Assembly (NCBI RefSeq): GCF_910586915.1
Contig: NZ_CAJULN010000003.1
Coordinates: 62,001-126,000, forward strand
Reading direction: 5' to 3'
DNA length: 64,000 nt
From: an uncultured Bacteroides sp.
Lineage (GTDB): Bacteria > Bacteroidota > Bacteroidia > Bacteroidales > Bacteroidaceae
Of this stretch, positions 33,908 through 44,697 are shown piece after piece (position 1 is the stretch's first letter; each line of letters starts with the position of its first letter). Below the pieces are notes generated by a model that saw only the letters and a list, made by a program, of their open reading frames with translations, was not told the DNA's origin and ran no database searches. A program made the translations under genes and the position numbers.

Positions 33908-36550
33908 TCAGTCATTGATTCCCCCGCCAAACTGTGTCTGCTGTTTCTCTACCTCTTTCACTTTCAATTCGTGCAGTTCCTTGCGTAACCGTGCATTCTC
34001 TTTCTCTAATTCAGACGAAGACCACCGTCCATTTTTCCTGTCTGAAACAAAACCGGCTTTTGTCCATTCACTATCCTGATATAGCAGTGGATGTACAGCA
34101 GAGACGGTTTCAAATTCCAATGTTCCCTCAAGCGGACGGCATTCACCCGGCATCGACATGGAGGCGGTCACTTTTATTTTTCCCGTTCGCGTGGTGGACT
34201 GGATAAGTGCGGGAGCTGTCCCCCAAATGACAGGTGCGGGATTCACTCCGGTCACTTCTTCCCCCAACAGACGACCTTCACCCTCTACCGTGAAATTCAG
34301 GTAAGAGTTATTGAGCCGTTTTACATTGCCGTATTTATCCACCATTTCCGCTACCACAACCACAACGTCCGAACCGTCAGCTTGCAAAGGTACTTGTTCG
34401 TCGTCCAGCCTCAAGCGAATGTGATGCGGTTGCCCAGCCGGATAACGCTTATGCGTCGCCACCACCTTTCCGTCCATCAATCCCTCAGCCAATACATACG
34501 CCTCGTCATGTTTACGCGCCCGTGCTTTGCCTTTCCACTCCATAAAATGGAAAGCATCCTTGAAACAGATGATAGGTGAAGGCATCCCCTTCCGATTCTT
34601 GTCCTTACGGTAAGTATAAGTCTTGCCACCTTGAAACACGGTAAGCCTTACCTCATCGCAATTGGAATAAACCGTGACGTCGCGGGGTGAAAAAGGAGTC
34701 AGTTCGTGTGCGATGTAAATCATCGGACCATTATCGGCCGGCAAATCGCTACACACGGGCTCACGTTGCGACATAAACATATAATACGAAGTTTTGGGCT
34801 GGCGGAATGCATCCATCATTCCTCCATAGAAAGGGTCGGCATGATAACCTCTCTGATGGTCGAACGAGTGCCAAAAGCAAGCTCCTACAATCTGATCGGG
34901 TTTCTGACAGATAGACTCGTAGCACAGGGCGGAATAGTCAGGACAAGCGTAATGTTCCGCTTGAATCAGCATCGGTACTTCCCCCCATCCGCGTGCCACA
35001 CGGCTGTCGGAGTTTTGAGCATTCCAATCGTCTACATTGTCGCCCCATTCGCGAATGAAGTATGTTTTGTCATCTTGCATTTTCGAATCTACCGGTCTGA
35101 GCAGCAATTCATAATAATGGTCGCCCGCCGCACCATAATCGCAGGCTGCCACACTATAAGGATACGGATACTCCTCTTCACAAATATCGAGCACCTTCTT
35201 GGCAAAAGCCTCCGGGTAGTGCGTTTCGTTCAAAATCGGTTCCCAAAAGAAGAGAGACGCATGGTTTCTGTGCAAACGTACCATCTGACGTACATCTTCG
35301 TAAACTCTTTCACCGAAAATGGGTTCATCACTCCAAAATTGCCATCCTGGAGTTTCCACCAAAGCAAAAAGCCCCAGTTCATCGCACGCATCCATAAAAG
35401 CCGGATCAATGACGTAGTGCGTACGGATGACTTTCATACCGGCATCACGTAGTTTCTTGGCATCTCTCCATTGCAAGGAATTGGGCAACGCATTGCCAAG
35501 CACTGCAAAATCCTGATGGCGGTTGGTTCCCATGATTTTTCCTTGATAATGCTTACCATTAATCCACAGACCACCGGTTTTCTTGAATTCAATGCTACGC
35601 ACACCAACACGCTGACGATAACCATCGAGCACAGTACCGCAAGCATCCTTCACGCGAAGTTCCAGATTATAAAGATATGGATGTTCAGGCGCCCACAAAT
35701 GAGGGGATTCCACATTCATTTCGGCCACTGCGTGCGCTGCCTTTCCTTTCTTCAGGGAAAGAACCTTCTGACGCTTCGCCACCACTCTGTCTTCTTTATC
35801 CTTGAGTACAAATTCCACAGTTACGCGTTTGGAGGAAGTCGACTCGTTGCGTATATGTGCCTGCAACCTGACCGTAGCCTCCGCCTCGCTCACCCGGTCG
35901 AAAGACACAAACAGCCCGCCACCGGCCACCTCATTCTCATAATTGGCATGAGTCACAAAAATCTCCCGGTGCGATACCAGCCAGCAATCACGATAGATAC
36001 CGCCAAAATAGGTGAAGTCCAGCATATTCTGTGCTTTTCCTACAGGATATGTCGGGTCATCGCTATTGTCAGTCTTTACGGCAATCACGTTGTCTTCTCC
36101 AAATTTCAGATGAGTACTCACGTCTACAATGACAGGCAGGTATCCGCCATAATGTCTCCTCAGCAAGACACCGTTCAGGTACACTTCGCTCTTGCCCATA
36201 ATACCTTCAAAATGAATGAAGAGTTTCTTGCCTTTCAGGCTATCGGCGGGTATGAAGTGCTTTCTGTACCAAGCCACTCCTTGATAGTTCATACATCCGC
36301 TGGCTTCTACCGGCAAATGCTCCAACCCGTGAGGCAGTGATACCACGTCCCAAGTACCGTCTTCATACACGTTGGAAGAAGGGTCGCCCAAAGGTTCACC
36401 TTTATGAAAACGCCAAGCCGGGTTTAGCGAATAGACCTGACGCCCTGTACCTGGAAGCGGATAAAACCCTGCGGTCGAGAACTCCACGCCCGCCCCAAAC
36501 AGATACAGGCTTTCCAAACAAAAGAACAAACAAAATAAGAATCTTATCAT
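33908..36550 (-). CDS. Secreted GH2 glycoside hydrolase
   Basis: An 880-residue GH2 enzyme, last gene of the sigma-controlled polysaccharide locus. Signal peptide MIRFLFCLFFCLESLYLF; the longer upstream frame is not supported. N-terminal sugar-binding domain (RFHKGEPLGDPSS), Ig-like domain and TIM barrel. The acid/base Glu is in EPILNETHYPE (about 440) and the nucleophile Glu in YFIREWGDN (about 499). After the barrel come Ig-like domains (about residues 620-830) and a short charged coiled coil (LEKENARLRKELHELK). It lacks Bgal_small_N, so it is not a LacZ copy; beta-galactosidase or beta-glucuronidase are both possible. Confidence 0.88.
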   Translation of the reverse strand: MIRFLFCLFFCLESLYLFGAGVEFSTAGFYPLPGTGRQVYSLNPAWRFHKGEPLGDPSSNVYEDGTWDVVSLPHGLEHLPVEASGCMNYQGVAWYRKHFIPADSLKGKKLFIHFEGIMGKSEVYLNGVLLRRHYGGYLPVIVDVSTHLKFGEDNVIAVKTDNSDDPTYPVGKAQNMLDFTYFGGIYRDCWLVSHREIFVTHANYENEVAGGGLFVSFDRVSEAEATVRLQAHIRNESTSSKRVTVEFVLKDKEDRVVAKRQKVLSLKKGKAAHAVAEMNVESPHLWAPEHPYLYNLELRVKDACGTVLDGYRQRVGVRSIEFKKTGGLWINGKHYQGKIMGTNRHQDFAVLGNALPNSLQWRDAKKLRDAGMKVIRTHYVIDPAFMDACDELGLFALVETPGWQFWSDEPIFGERVYEDVRQMVRLHRNHASLFFWEPILNETHYPEAFAKKVLDICEEEYPYPYSVAACDYGAAGDHYYELLLRPVDSKMQDDKTYFIREWGDNVDDWNAQNSDSRVARGWGEVPMLIQAEHYACPDYSALCYESICQKPDQIVGACFWHSFDHQRGYHADPFYGGMMDAFRQPKTSYYMFMSQREPVCSDLPADNGPMIYIAHELTPFSPRDVTVYSNCDEVRLTVFQGGKTYTYRKDKNRKGMPSPIICFKDAFHFMEWKGKARARKHDEAYVLAEGLMDGKVVATHKRYPAGQPHHIRLRLDDEQVPLQADGSDVVVVVAEMVDKYGNVKRLNNSYLNFTVEGEGRLLGEEVTGVNPAPVIWGTAPALIQSTTRTGKIKVTASMSMPGECRPLEGTLEFETVSAVHPLLYQDSEWTKAGFVSDRKNGRWSSSELEKENARLRKELHELKVKEVEKQQTQFGGGIND

Positions 36551-36707
36551 AATAAAGTTGTTATAAGATTTACGTAAATAAATAGCATTCCCTATCCCCC
36601 CAAAAAAGAACATCTTAATGTGGCAGTACCGCACAAAAGTACGCAAGCCAAGCAAGTTAAAACAATTCCCCCTTGATTTCATTTTCTTCTCTTTTGAGGT
36701 TTTCTTT

Positions 36708-39110
36708 CTATTTGTTTTTCTCCAAATAACGGTTGATTTCCGAAGCAATCATTAAGATTTCACCCACAGCATATTCACGATTATCTTTTTTCTCTACAGG
36801 TCCCGGTTTAGAAGCAACCAGTTGTGTCCAGCCCACTTTACCTTCCGTATCTACTGCTTTCACCATCGCTTCCCAACCTTTCCTTACAACCGGAAGATAT
36901 ACATCGGCATTCAAAATACCTGCATTGATACCATACAATATGGCGTATGTAAATAATCCGGTGCCACTTGTCTCCGGCATCGGATAAATGGATGGGCTTA
37001 ACAAATCAGTACGCCAATAGCCATCATCTCCTTGCAAAGAGGTAACCCTTTCACTCATTTCACAGAACAACTGCTCATAGAACGGACGAAACTTATTATC
37101 ATTCAAAGGCAATGTTTTCAAGATTTCCACCAGTCCACCCAATACCCATCCGTTGCCCCGGCTCCAGAATATCTTCTTTCCTTCTGCATTTCTTTTGTCA
37201 AAATAACCGGCATCACGGAAGAACAGATGTTCATCCCTGTCATACAAATGTTCATAACAAGCCAGAAATTCCTTATGGGCAAATTTCAGGTACTTTTTCT
37301 CACCGGTCAAACGATACAAACGAGTATATACAGCAGGAGCCATATACAAGGCATCACACCACCACCAACGCTCACTCCGCCCTTTAGTTATGTCAATATT
37401 CCCCGATGGCGGATTGGTTATAATCCAGTCGATACGAGCCTTGACAGGCATCAGCATTTCTTTCTTTTTGTACTTCGCATACATATCTAAATAGACCTGT
37501 CCTACACAATAGTCATCCGCATTATACATTCTATTACCCAATTGCCAAGAAAACCTGGAACATATTTTCCGGAGAAAATCCATATAAGCATCCGAACCAC
37601 TCGTATCTGCCCAGTCGTATAATCCGTTATAAAGGACTCCGCACCTCCATCCCTGGTTAAAGTTTACCCTACCACGCCGGGAGGCTTTCATCACCCAACG
37701 ATAAACCGTATCGGCTACCATAGAGACATCCTCCTTATTCCATTCCGCACTGAAACCTTTGGCTTTCTGATTTATACGGATAGCACAATCATATCTCTTA
37801 AAATGTGGATAGTTATAGTTGTACATCCACAGGACGGAAGGTTGTCCGGCTTTATAATTCCGCGCTACATAAGGACGTACATTGTCAAGTTCGGACTGTG
37901 CCGTAATAGGTTTAGTACGCCATTTGGCATCACCACCGACAAACGTCCACTTCTCTATCTCGAACACATTATTGATAGGACGGGAGGTATAGACCACAGA
38001 CGGATTTTCATGGTCCAGATAAACACCGCCCGAATAATTTTCCTCTGTTTCAAGATAATTTTTATTGTTATAATCGTTACGCATAAAGCACTGGACGGCA
38101 TCCGTTATCTTATGATTTTCCCACCCTTTTCCATTCCATCGGGCATACCAGTAGGAATGAGCACCATTACCGTGCGAAAAACGGGCATAAACCAGTACGG
38201 GATTTTCCTCCTGGTCAAAAGCAACGTCCCAAATCCAAGCCTTGTCAAATGTCTTGACCGCATCATACACTTTATCAACCCGGGAAGGTGTAATACCACC
38301 CAACGTATCGGACACCACCGTTCCGTCTGCCTTGCACAATTTGCCATCTTTGTACATCATAAAATAAATGGAATTGGTAGCACGGTCGCGGGGATGGGCA
38401 TCGGTAAACGCAAAGAAAATCTTATTCTTATGATTGGTTGCAATTTTGGTATAGGGACGCCCCGCATTACCGACCCCCGGGTCATTGCGTACAATATTAA
38501 TGGGATTACTCCATGTCTTCAAATCATCCGTATAGACACAGGTCGGTTTGAAATCGCGGCCTCTGAAAAACAGATAGACACGGTTATCCTCACCAGACAA
38601 CTGCACCGGATTACTGTAACAGATACCCAAGTTGCCTTCCATTTTCGGATGGATGGACTGCACTTCCTCCCAAGCCGAAATATCGGCCGGTCGCTTACTC
38701 ACCCGGTAATACATCGGCGAATCCTTCGTACCGCCATGTGCCGAAAAGAAAAGAACCAGACGACTGTCGGACAAAGCCATGATAGAAGGATTGGCATGAT
38801 CGTCATAATTCAGTCTCTCATATAGTTTATACTGCTGTCTTTCTTGTGTAGACGGGTCATAACTGAAAGCCCAGATACTTCCCTGTTTATCCACAAAACC
38901 TCCGAACATCTTGTCTCCTACATAAATGGCACGCGGGTCGGAAAACCAGCACCAAACTCCATCGTTGGTCACTACCTGATAGTCTTCCGAATAGGGAGGA
39001 ACTATCGTTTCCTGGGCCGCCACCGGTCGGGAGAATCCGAGTATTGCCAAACAGGACAATACTACCAAAGTTATTTGATATTGTTTTTTATAAAGAATAT
39101 ACCGTATCAT
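36708..39110 (-). CDS. BNR_4 beta-propeller / GH105 fusion enzyme
   Basis: An 800-residue two-domain secreted protein; start at 39110 gives signal peptide ITLVVLSCLAILGFSRPVAA. Residues about 35-440 form a BNR_4-type propeller (GVWCWFSDPRAIYVGDKMFG, DDHANPSIMALSDSRLVLFF, NAGRPYTKIATNHKNKIFF), a fold that includes some polysaccharide lyases. Residues about 480-795 are GH105/GH88-like unsaturated uronyl hydrolase: ADDYCVGQVYLDMY (catalytic Asp), WWWCDALYMAPAVYTRLY and FWSRGNGWVLGG. If the propeller is a lyase, the protein would cut a uronate-containing chain and then remove the unsaturated uronate it makes. This is inference. It lies 174 bp after susD. Confidence 0.87.
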   Translation of the reverse strand: MIRYILYKKQYQITLVVLSCLAILGFSRPVAAQETIVPPYSEDYQVVTNDGVWCWFSDPRAIYVGDKMFGGFVDKQGSIWAFSYDPSTQERQQYKLYERLNYDDHANPSIMALSDSRLVLFFSAHGGTKDSPMYYRVSKRPADISAWEEVQSIHPKMEGNLGICYSNPVQLSGEDNRVYLFFRGRDFKPTCVYTDDLKTWSNPINIVRNDPGVGNAGRPYTKIATNHKNKIFFAFTDAHPRDRATNSIYFMMYKDGKLCKADGTVVSDTLGGITPSRVDKVYDAVKTFDKAWIWDVAFDQEENPVLVYARFSHGNGAHSYWYARWNGKGWENHKITDAVQCFMRNDYNNKNYLETEENYSGGVYLDHENPSVVYTSRPINNVFEIEKWTFVGGDAKWRTKPITAQSELDNVRPYVARNYKAGQPSVLWMYNYNYPHFKRYDCAIRINQKAKGFSAEWNKEDVSMVADTVYRWVMKASRRGRVNFNQGWRCGVLYNGLYDWADTSGSDAYMDFLRKICSRFSWQLGNRMYNADDYCVGQVYLDMYAKYKKKEMLMPVKARIDWIITNPPSGNIDITKGRSERWWWCDALYMAPAVYTRLYRLTGEKKYLKFAHKEFLACYEHLYDRDEHLFFRDAGYFDKRNAEGKKIFWSRGNGWVLGGLVEILKTLPLNDNKFRPFYEQLFCEMSERVTSLQGDDGYWRTDLLSPSIYPMPETSGTGLFTYAILYGINAGILNADVYLPVVRKGWEAMVKAVDTEGKVGWTQLVASKPGPVEKKDNREYAVGEILMIASEINRYLEKNK

Positions 39111-39284
39111 GCAATGTATTACGTAATTAATATAGCTCTTACTTCTGATTATGAATGTTCGTAGGCATTCGTCCGAAAGCAGACAATGGCCTATCTGTTT
39201 TTTAATGGGAAAATGGTATGCAGTCACTACTTCTACACCCACTGTTTGCATAATAGCCACCACATACCATTTCCCCCGGAGCAA

Positions 39285-41126
39285 TTACCACAATGGGTTT
39301 TGTATCATTTGATTGCTGATTTGTACCTGACTTAAAGGTATGGGATACAAATAGTTTTTCTTCTCAAATATGCGATTCTCAATCAATACTTTCTTATAAA
39401 AAGCACTTCTGTTACCACTGGGACCAAACATATTCATACCATAAAAATCGCCCCCTTGCTTATAACCATCTTTTTCCGCGACCATCCAACGGCGTACGTC
39501 AAAGAAACGTTGTCCTTCCGTACACAATTCTACCCTTCGTTCACGGCGTACCGCTTCGCGCAATAGTTCTTTGTTACCCAAAATTTCAGGGCGGATATCT
39601 TGCAATAGAGGGATACCGGCGCGTTTACGTACTTTATCAATATACTCCAGAATTTTAGGATTAGTAGGGTCGGTTTCTGTCAATACCTCTGCATAAAGCA
39701 GATAAAAATCGGCTAAGCGGAAAATGATTGACGGGCGATATTGCACTTTAGGACTGGAACCTTGATTGTAGAGTTTGCGGCAAGTACGTTTGAACAGCAA
39801 ATATCCGGTTGCCGGAAAGTTCGACGTTTTATCCGCACCATTTTTAGAGCCGTAATAGAATTCGATGACATTGTTTTTCACCTGCCACTTCTTGCCTTGA
39901 TAGAATACAGTCTGATAAAAACGTGGTTCCCTATTTATCCATTCGTTATAAATGTCCTGCCCGTCAACTTTGGTAAATCCGAGCTCTTTCGGATACAAAG
40001 GAGATTCTTCAATGCTAAGTCCGTCTTTCATGAAGAAATCATCCACCAATTCTTGCATTACGGCAGCGGTCTGATTTCCTTTCTGCTCAGAGAATGGAGT
40101 ACATACCCAATCATATCCCCAATCAGGCAATTTATTGAAAAATGTTTTGGACGAAGCCCAAATAATCTCTTCATTATACTTCATAAAGAGATTGTAAAGT
40201 GACTGGTTCGGATCTTCTTCTTGATAAAGTGCATATTTACCATTGGCAAAATCCAGGAAATTCTCTATGGCAGTTTGGGCTAAAGTCCATTTCTGAGGGT
40301 CTTTGTCCGGAAACAGTCTTTTTCCATCGTGGTTGGTCAGCAACAATGCTTCCTCATACCCACCGTTAAACAACGGACTGGCAGCTAAAATACGGATTTT
40401 GGCAATGACAGCTAAAGCCGCTCCTTTGGTGGGTAAAGCCAAACGATTCTCATCTGTCTCTATCTCCTTGAGCCCGCCTTCTTCATTTATCAGGCTTTTC
40501 ATCTCATCACATACATAGTTCACCACTTCGTCTACACTGTTTCTGGGAAGATCCAATTCATCTTTATATGGGTCCAATATATTGTCATACAATAAAGGTA
40601 TGGGACCATATAATTCAAAAAGCAGGTAATAATAGTACGCCCGGAGGAAACGTGCCTGTGCTTTTAATTCTTGCAATTCTTCGTCACCCAAGAAGTCAAG
40701 CTGCTCACCAGACTGTGGAATAGTATGACTGTAGGTTAAAAAGATATTAGCTTGTCTAATCAATTTATATAGAGTAGCCCAACGATGGAACTTTCCGTTG
40801 CCTGAATGAAATCCGCCTTGAACTTCATAACCTGCTTCTGTCATATCTCCGAAATTCAATTCATCGGACAAGGAAGTCCAGGGATTGCCCAAACCTAATT
40901 CTCCACTGACATCTTTTACCCGAATATTTGAATAGTCCGGTATGCCTGTGAAGATGTTGCGGTGCCAACGGCGAGTATATACCGGATCGTTGAAAACCTC
41001 TTCTTTGTTTAAATTACCTGCCAACTCATCAGACACATCAAGAAAGTTGCATCCTGTGAACAAAAAAAGTATACAGATGATATAGATATTTTTTATGATT
41101 AAATTCAATGCTTTCATTTCTGTCAT
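39285..41126 (-). CDS. SusD/RagB-like glycan-binding lipoprotein
   Basis: A 613-residue surface lipoprotein that caps its SusC partner and binds the glycan. Lipobox ILFLFTGCNFLDVSDEL, TPR-like helices (LQELKAQARFLRAYYYYLLF) and the C-terminal SusD pattern LREAVRRERRVELCTEGQRF. The ATG at 41117 (MKALNLIIKN) is the likelier start; 41126 is only 3 nt after the susC stop. Either way the two genes are tightly coupled. Confidence 0.92.
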   Translation of the reverse strand: MTEMKALNLIIKNIYIICILFLFTGCNFLDVSDELAGNLNKEEVFNDPVYTRRWHRNIFTGIPDYSNIRVKDVSGELGLGNPWTSLSDELNFGDMTEAGYEVQGGFHSGNGKFHRWATLYKLIRQANIFLTYSHTIPQSGEQLDFLGDEELQELKAQARFLRAYYYYLLFELYGPIPLLYDNILDPYKDELDLPRNSVDEVVNYVCDEMKSLINEEGGLKEIETDENRLALPTKGAALAVIAKIRILAASPLFNGGYEEALLLTNHDGKRLFPDKDPQKWTLAQTAIENFLDFANGKYALYQEEDPNQSLYNLFMKYNEEIIWASSKTFFNKLPDWGYDWVCTPFSEQKGNQTAAVMQELVDDFFMKDGLSIEESPLYPKELGFTKVDGQDIYNEWINREPRFYQTVFYQGKKWQVKNNVIEFYYGSKNGADKTSNFPATGYLLFKRTCRKLYNQGSSPKVQYRPSIIFRLADFYLLYAEVLTETDPTNPKILEYIDKVRKRAGIPLLQDIRPEILGNKELLREAVRRERRVELCTEGQRFFDVRRWMVAEKDGYKQGGDFYGMNMFGPSGNRSAFYKKVLIENRIFEKKNYLYPIPLSQVQISNQMIQNPLW

Positions 41127-41129
41127 AGT

Positions 41130-44100
41130 TTAAAAAGTGAATTCTACTCCTAAAGTGAATGTACGCGGTAGCGGATAAGCCATACCATCGTTCTTGTTCC
41201 CCATTTCCGGGTCCCACAGGCCAATGTGGTCCCATACAGCGATGTTGTATCCCATCAGATAAATCCGAGCTGCCTGCATACCTATTTTCATTGCGGTTGC
41301 GGTTGGCACGTTATACCCCACTTCCAGGTTCTTCAAACGCAAGAAACTGGCATTGCGCAACCACCATGTATTGGCGGAACGATTGTTGAAATTGGACGAA
41401 GAATGCAAACGTGGGAAAAGCACATTTTGATTCGGATTGTCTTCAGTCCAACGGTCTAATGACTGTACACGTGTTCCCGAAGTACGGTCTCCCCATGCAA
41501 ATGGATGGAAACCCGGTCCATTGGCTTGTCCTAAAACTGTAGAGGTCTTGCCTGCACCTTGAAAAAACACACTGGCATAAAAACCTTTGTAGTCCACATT
41601 CAATCCGAAGCCATATACCAATTCCGGATTCTTTGGGTCGGCGGCATAGCGAGTCTGGTCATTGGGATTAATAATTCCATCGCCGTTCAAGTCTTTCAGC
41701 TTAATATCTCCGGGTGCGGTAGAGCCCAAAGAGGATACTGGCAAGCCTGGTTTTAATTTATAATTTTTTTTTCCATCTTCATCTGTCGTAATATCGAAAT
41801 CATCGAAGGTATAAAGACCTTCAGCTATATACAGATTCCAAGAACCCAGGCGACTTCCAGTCATATTCATCCAGGGATGATTTTGCGGGACTTCATCATA
41901 CTCTAATATTTTGTTACGGGCAAAAGTCAGATTACTTCGAAATGTTACTCGAACATCTCCGAATTTTTCCGTCATTATCAAACTGGCATCCACACCCTGA
42001 TTACGTACTTTGCCATAATTCTCCCACGGATTAGCTCTGAAACCGGTTAATGAAGGCAAGGTTTTTCTCTGCAATAAGATGTCTGTCCTAAGATTATTGA
42101 AGTAATCCAACGTTAAGTCAATTTTATTGCCAAACAAGCCGATGTCAATACCTACGTTCCGTTTGTTTTCTATTTCCCATCCCAAAAGAGGAGCGGCAAA
42201 ACGTGCTTCCACAATACCATTGCCAACTCCGTTTAATCCCCCATTTGCTCCGATACCGATATTATATCCTCCTGCATCGGTTTTCAGTGTTTCGCGATAG
42301 AGAAAACGAGCGCCTCCGGTATTGTCATTGCCGGTCCGTCCGATAGAAGCTCTCAGTTTCAATTTATTTACCACATTGGTAAAGCCTATGGGCATGAACG
42401 GTTCGTTGCTCAACAGATAGGCCACACCTACTGCCGGGAAAAAGCCGAAACGATTGCCGGAAGCGAAAGTCTCACTACCCGTATAGCCAAAACTTCCCTC
42501 TATGAAGTAGCGTTCATCGAAAGAATAAGATGCGCGTCCTACAAAGCTCTGTTTACGGGTAGCCAAAGCTTCATTATGATATTGTTGCTCTTTCTGCATA
42601 TAGAGCAACATAGCATTCACTTGGTGCTTATCCGCAAACAGACGGTTGTAGTTCAATTGAGTCTCTATGTATATTTTTTTGTCGCCGCTATTGCTCTCTG
42701 CCGGGTCTGTCAAGGAGTTGTCGCCTTTTACTATTTGTTTGTAGAGCAGATGTCCCTCTTCATCGCGTCCCGTAGCATGATAAGCCGAAGTAGTTTTGCT
42801 ACGTTTCATGGCATATTGCGAATAGGAGTCGAAACTCAAACGTCCCATCCATTTGAGACCTTTGGTAATAAAATCGAGTTTTTGTTCGAGTTTTACCGTA
42901 GATTGTATGCTGGTTGTCCATTTCTTCTGATAGCCGGTATGTGTCAACAGGTTATACGGATTGGTTATGTTGGAATTTGCTCCGTCGGGAGCGGCAACCG
43001 TACCGTCCGAATAGTACATCGGCGTCAAATGGGGAGCCGAATAGGATAATTTGGTAAAAATATCATTGGTGCTTGTGCCCGGCTGGTTGAGTTGAGAATA
43101 TTGCCCGCTCAAATCAATGCTGAGTAAAGTGGTTTTACTCACATCAATATCAATATTGCTACGCAGGTTATAGCGGGTCAATCCTATGTTGGAGTCATAC
43201 TCCTCTATGCTGTTGCCCTCGAATATACCACTTTCGTGGAAATAAGCACCAGATACAAAGTAGCGGGCTTTTCCGGAGCCACCCCGCACATTTAAAGTGA
43301 TGCGCTGATTGAATGTATGGTCCTTTAGCATATCAAACCAGTCCGTATCCGGATATAGTTCAGGATCTTCTCCCGAAGCATATTTGGCTATAAGGTCGCT
43401 TTCATACATCTCGGGCAAGCCGTCATTGCGGCGTGCTTCGTTAAACAATGTCATGTGGTCTACCGCCCCCAACATTTCCGGCAGGCGTGTCGGAGTAGCC
43501 ATACCGAACTCGCCACGGAAAGAAATCCTGGGCTTTTCGGCTTTACCACGTTTAGATGTTATCAGGATAACGCCGTTGGCACCTTCGGCACCATAGACTG
43601 CTGTGGCAGCAGCATCCTTCAGTACTGTGAAGGTCTCGATTTCGTCCGGCTCGATATCCTGCATATTACGGGGAGCGCCGTCCACCAATACCAACGGATT
43701 GGTTCCTCCGGCAAACGAACTGGTGCCTCGAATCCAAAACTCCGCATTATCATTGCCGGGCTCACCGTTGCGCTGAATGGCAATAAGGCCGGCAATCTGT
43801 CCGGCAAGATTATTCGTCAGATTTCGAGTCGGAGCTTTGATTTCACTGGCCGAGACTGTATTGACGGAACTGACCACCCCGCTCTTCTTCTGTTGCCCGT
43901 AGCCGACGACGACTACATCTTCCAGCATTTTGCTATCTTCTTTCAGGGTGACGGTTATCGTAGAACGCCCATTTACCTTTATCTCTTGGGCGACATACCC
44001 GACATAAGATACGCGCAGTATCGTCTCGTCGGAAGGAACCATGATGCTATATAAACCGTCTACGTCAGTCACCACTCCGGTTGTAGAACCTTTAATCATG

Positions 44101-44543
44101 ACTGTGGCACCGATAACCGGGACTCCCACTTCGTCTTTGACAATACCTCTTACCTCTTTTCTTTTGTCGGATTGCCGGATCGTCTCTGCCGAAGCTGCTT
44201 TGGTTAGGATTATTTGTCTGTTGTTGACAGTATAGCCTATGCCATATTTCGGCAATACTTTGTCTAAAATCTGACAGACAGTCTCATTCTCAGCCTTGAT
44301 AGAGACTTTTTCTTTAGGATTCAGTACTTTGTCGGAATAGAAGAATACGAATTCGCTTTCTTCTTCAATGCGGGCAAATACGGATTGGATACGGACGTTC
44401 TCCAATGAAAACGTGAAATAAGTTTGCTGTGCATAGCTCTTTTCATTGGCAAAAAGAACTGCTGATATACATACAAAGCTCAAAAAGAGCAGAAGTCTTG
44501 TTTTTTTAACACTCCTGCCTAATACTTTTCTTTTGTTTTTCAT
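41130..44543 (-). CDS. SusC-like TonB-dependent transporter with STN domain
   Basis: A 1137-residue outer-membrane importer. Start at 44543 (MKNKRKVLGRSVKK) yields a signal peptide. Order: STN signalling domain (FSLENVRIQSVFARIEEES, to about 105), carboxypeptidase-regulatory-like domain (RGIVKDEVGVPVIGATVMI), plug (EDVVVVGYGQQKKSGVVSSV ... VLKDAAATAVYGAEGANGVI) and a barrel ending LPRTFTLGVEFTF. The STN domain is the part that contacts FecR-type anti-sigma factors, consistent with the sigma/FecR pair just upstream. Confidence 0.95.
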   Translation of the reverse strand: MKNKRKVLGRSVKKTRLLLFLSFVCISAVLFANEKSYAQQTYFTFSLENVRIQSVFARIEEESEFVFFYSDKVLNPKEKVSIKAENETVCQILDKVLPKYGIGYTVNNRQIILTKAASAETIRQSDKRKEVRGIVKDEVGVPVIGATVMIKGSTTGVVTDVDGLYSIMVPSDETILRVSYVGYVAQEIKVNGRSTITVTLKEDSKMLEDVVVVGYGQQKKSGVVSSVNTVSASEIKAPTRNLTNNLAGQIAGLIAIQRNGEPGNDNAEFWIRGTSSFAGGTNPLVLVDGAPRNMQDIEPDEIETFTVLKDAAATAVYGAEGANGVILITSKRGKAEKPRISFRGEFGMATPTRLPEMLGAVDHMTLFNEARRNDGLPEMYESDLIAKYASGEDPELYPDTDWFDMLKDHTFNQRITLNVRGGSGKARYFVSGAYFHESGIFEGNSIEEYDSNIGLTRYNLRSNIDIDVSKTTLLSIDLSGQYSQLNQPGTSTNDIFTKLSYSAPHLTPMYYSDGTVAAPDGANSNITNPYNLLTHTGYQKKWTTSIQSTVKLEQKLDFITKGLKWMGRLSFDSYSQYAMKRSKTTSAYHATGRDEEGHLLYKQIVKGDNSLTDPAESNSGDKKIYIETQLNYNRLFADKHQVNAMLLYMQKEQQYHNEALATRKQSFVGRASYSFDERYFIEGSFGYTGSETFASGNRFGFFPAVGVAYLLSNEPFMPIGFTNVVNKLKLRASIGRTGNDNTGGARFLYRETLKTDAGGYNIGIGANGGLNGVGNGIVEARFAAPLLGWEIENKRNVGIDIGLFGNKIDLTLDYFNNLRTDILLQRKTLPSLTGFRANPWENYGKVRNQGVDASLIMTEKFGDVRVTFRSNLTFARNKILEYDEVPQNHPWMNMTGSRLGSWNLYIAEGLYTFDDFDITTDEDGKKNYKLKPGLPVSSLGSTAPGDIKLKDLNGDGIINPNDQTRYAADPKNPELVYGFGLNVDYKGFYASVFFQGAGKTSTVLGQANGPGFHPFAWGDRTSGTRVQSLDRWTEDNPNQNVLFPRLHSSSNFNNRSANTWWLRNASFLRLKNLEVGYNVPTATAMKIGMQAARIYLMGYNIAVWDHIGLWDPEMGNKNDGMAYPLPRTFTLGVEFTF

Positions 44544-44697
44544 AAATTTGTAACGTTTATAAAACAACTCGGTTAATAAATGTAGGTTTTGTAAGTTCTC
44601 ATCCGGATCATACTGGTACTATGGTTCGGATGTTTTTTTTCTGTGTGTATTATGTTTTCATGGTTTCAGAATTAAAGGGTTAATACTATATCTTTTC

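Noticed and set aside
44580..44650. Hairpin (catccg with cggatg followed by eight T on +) upstream of susC
   Set aside because: The T-run is on the strand opposite to the local genes, so it would not terminate fecR; no + transcript is expected here. Left out as a feature.
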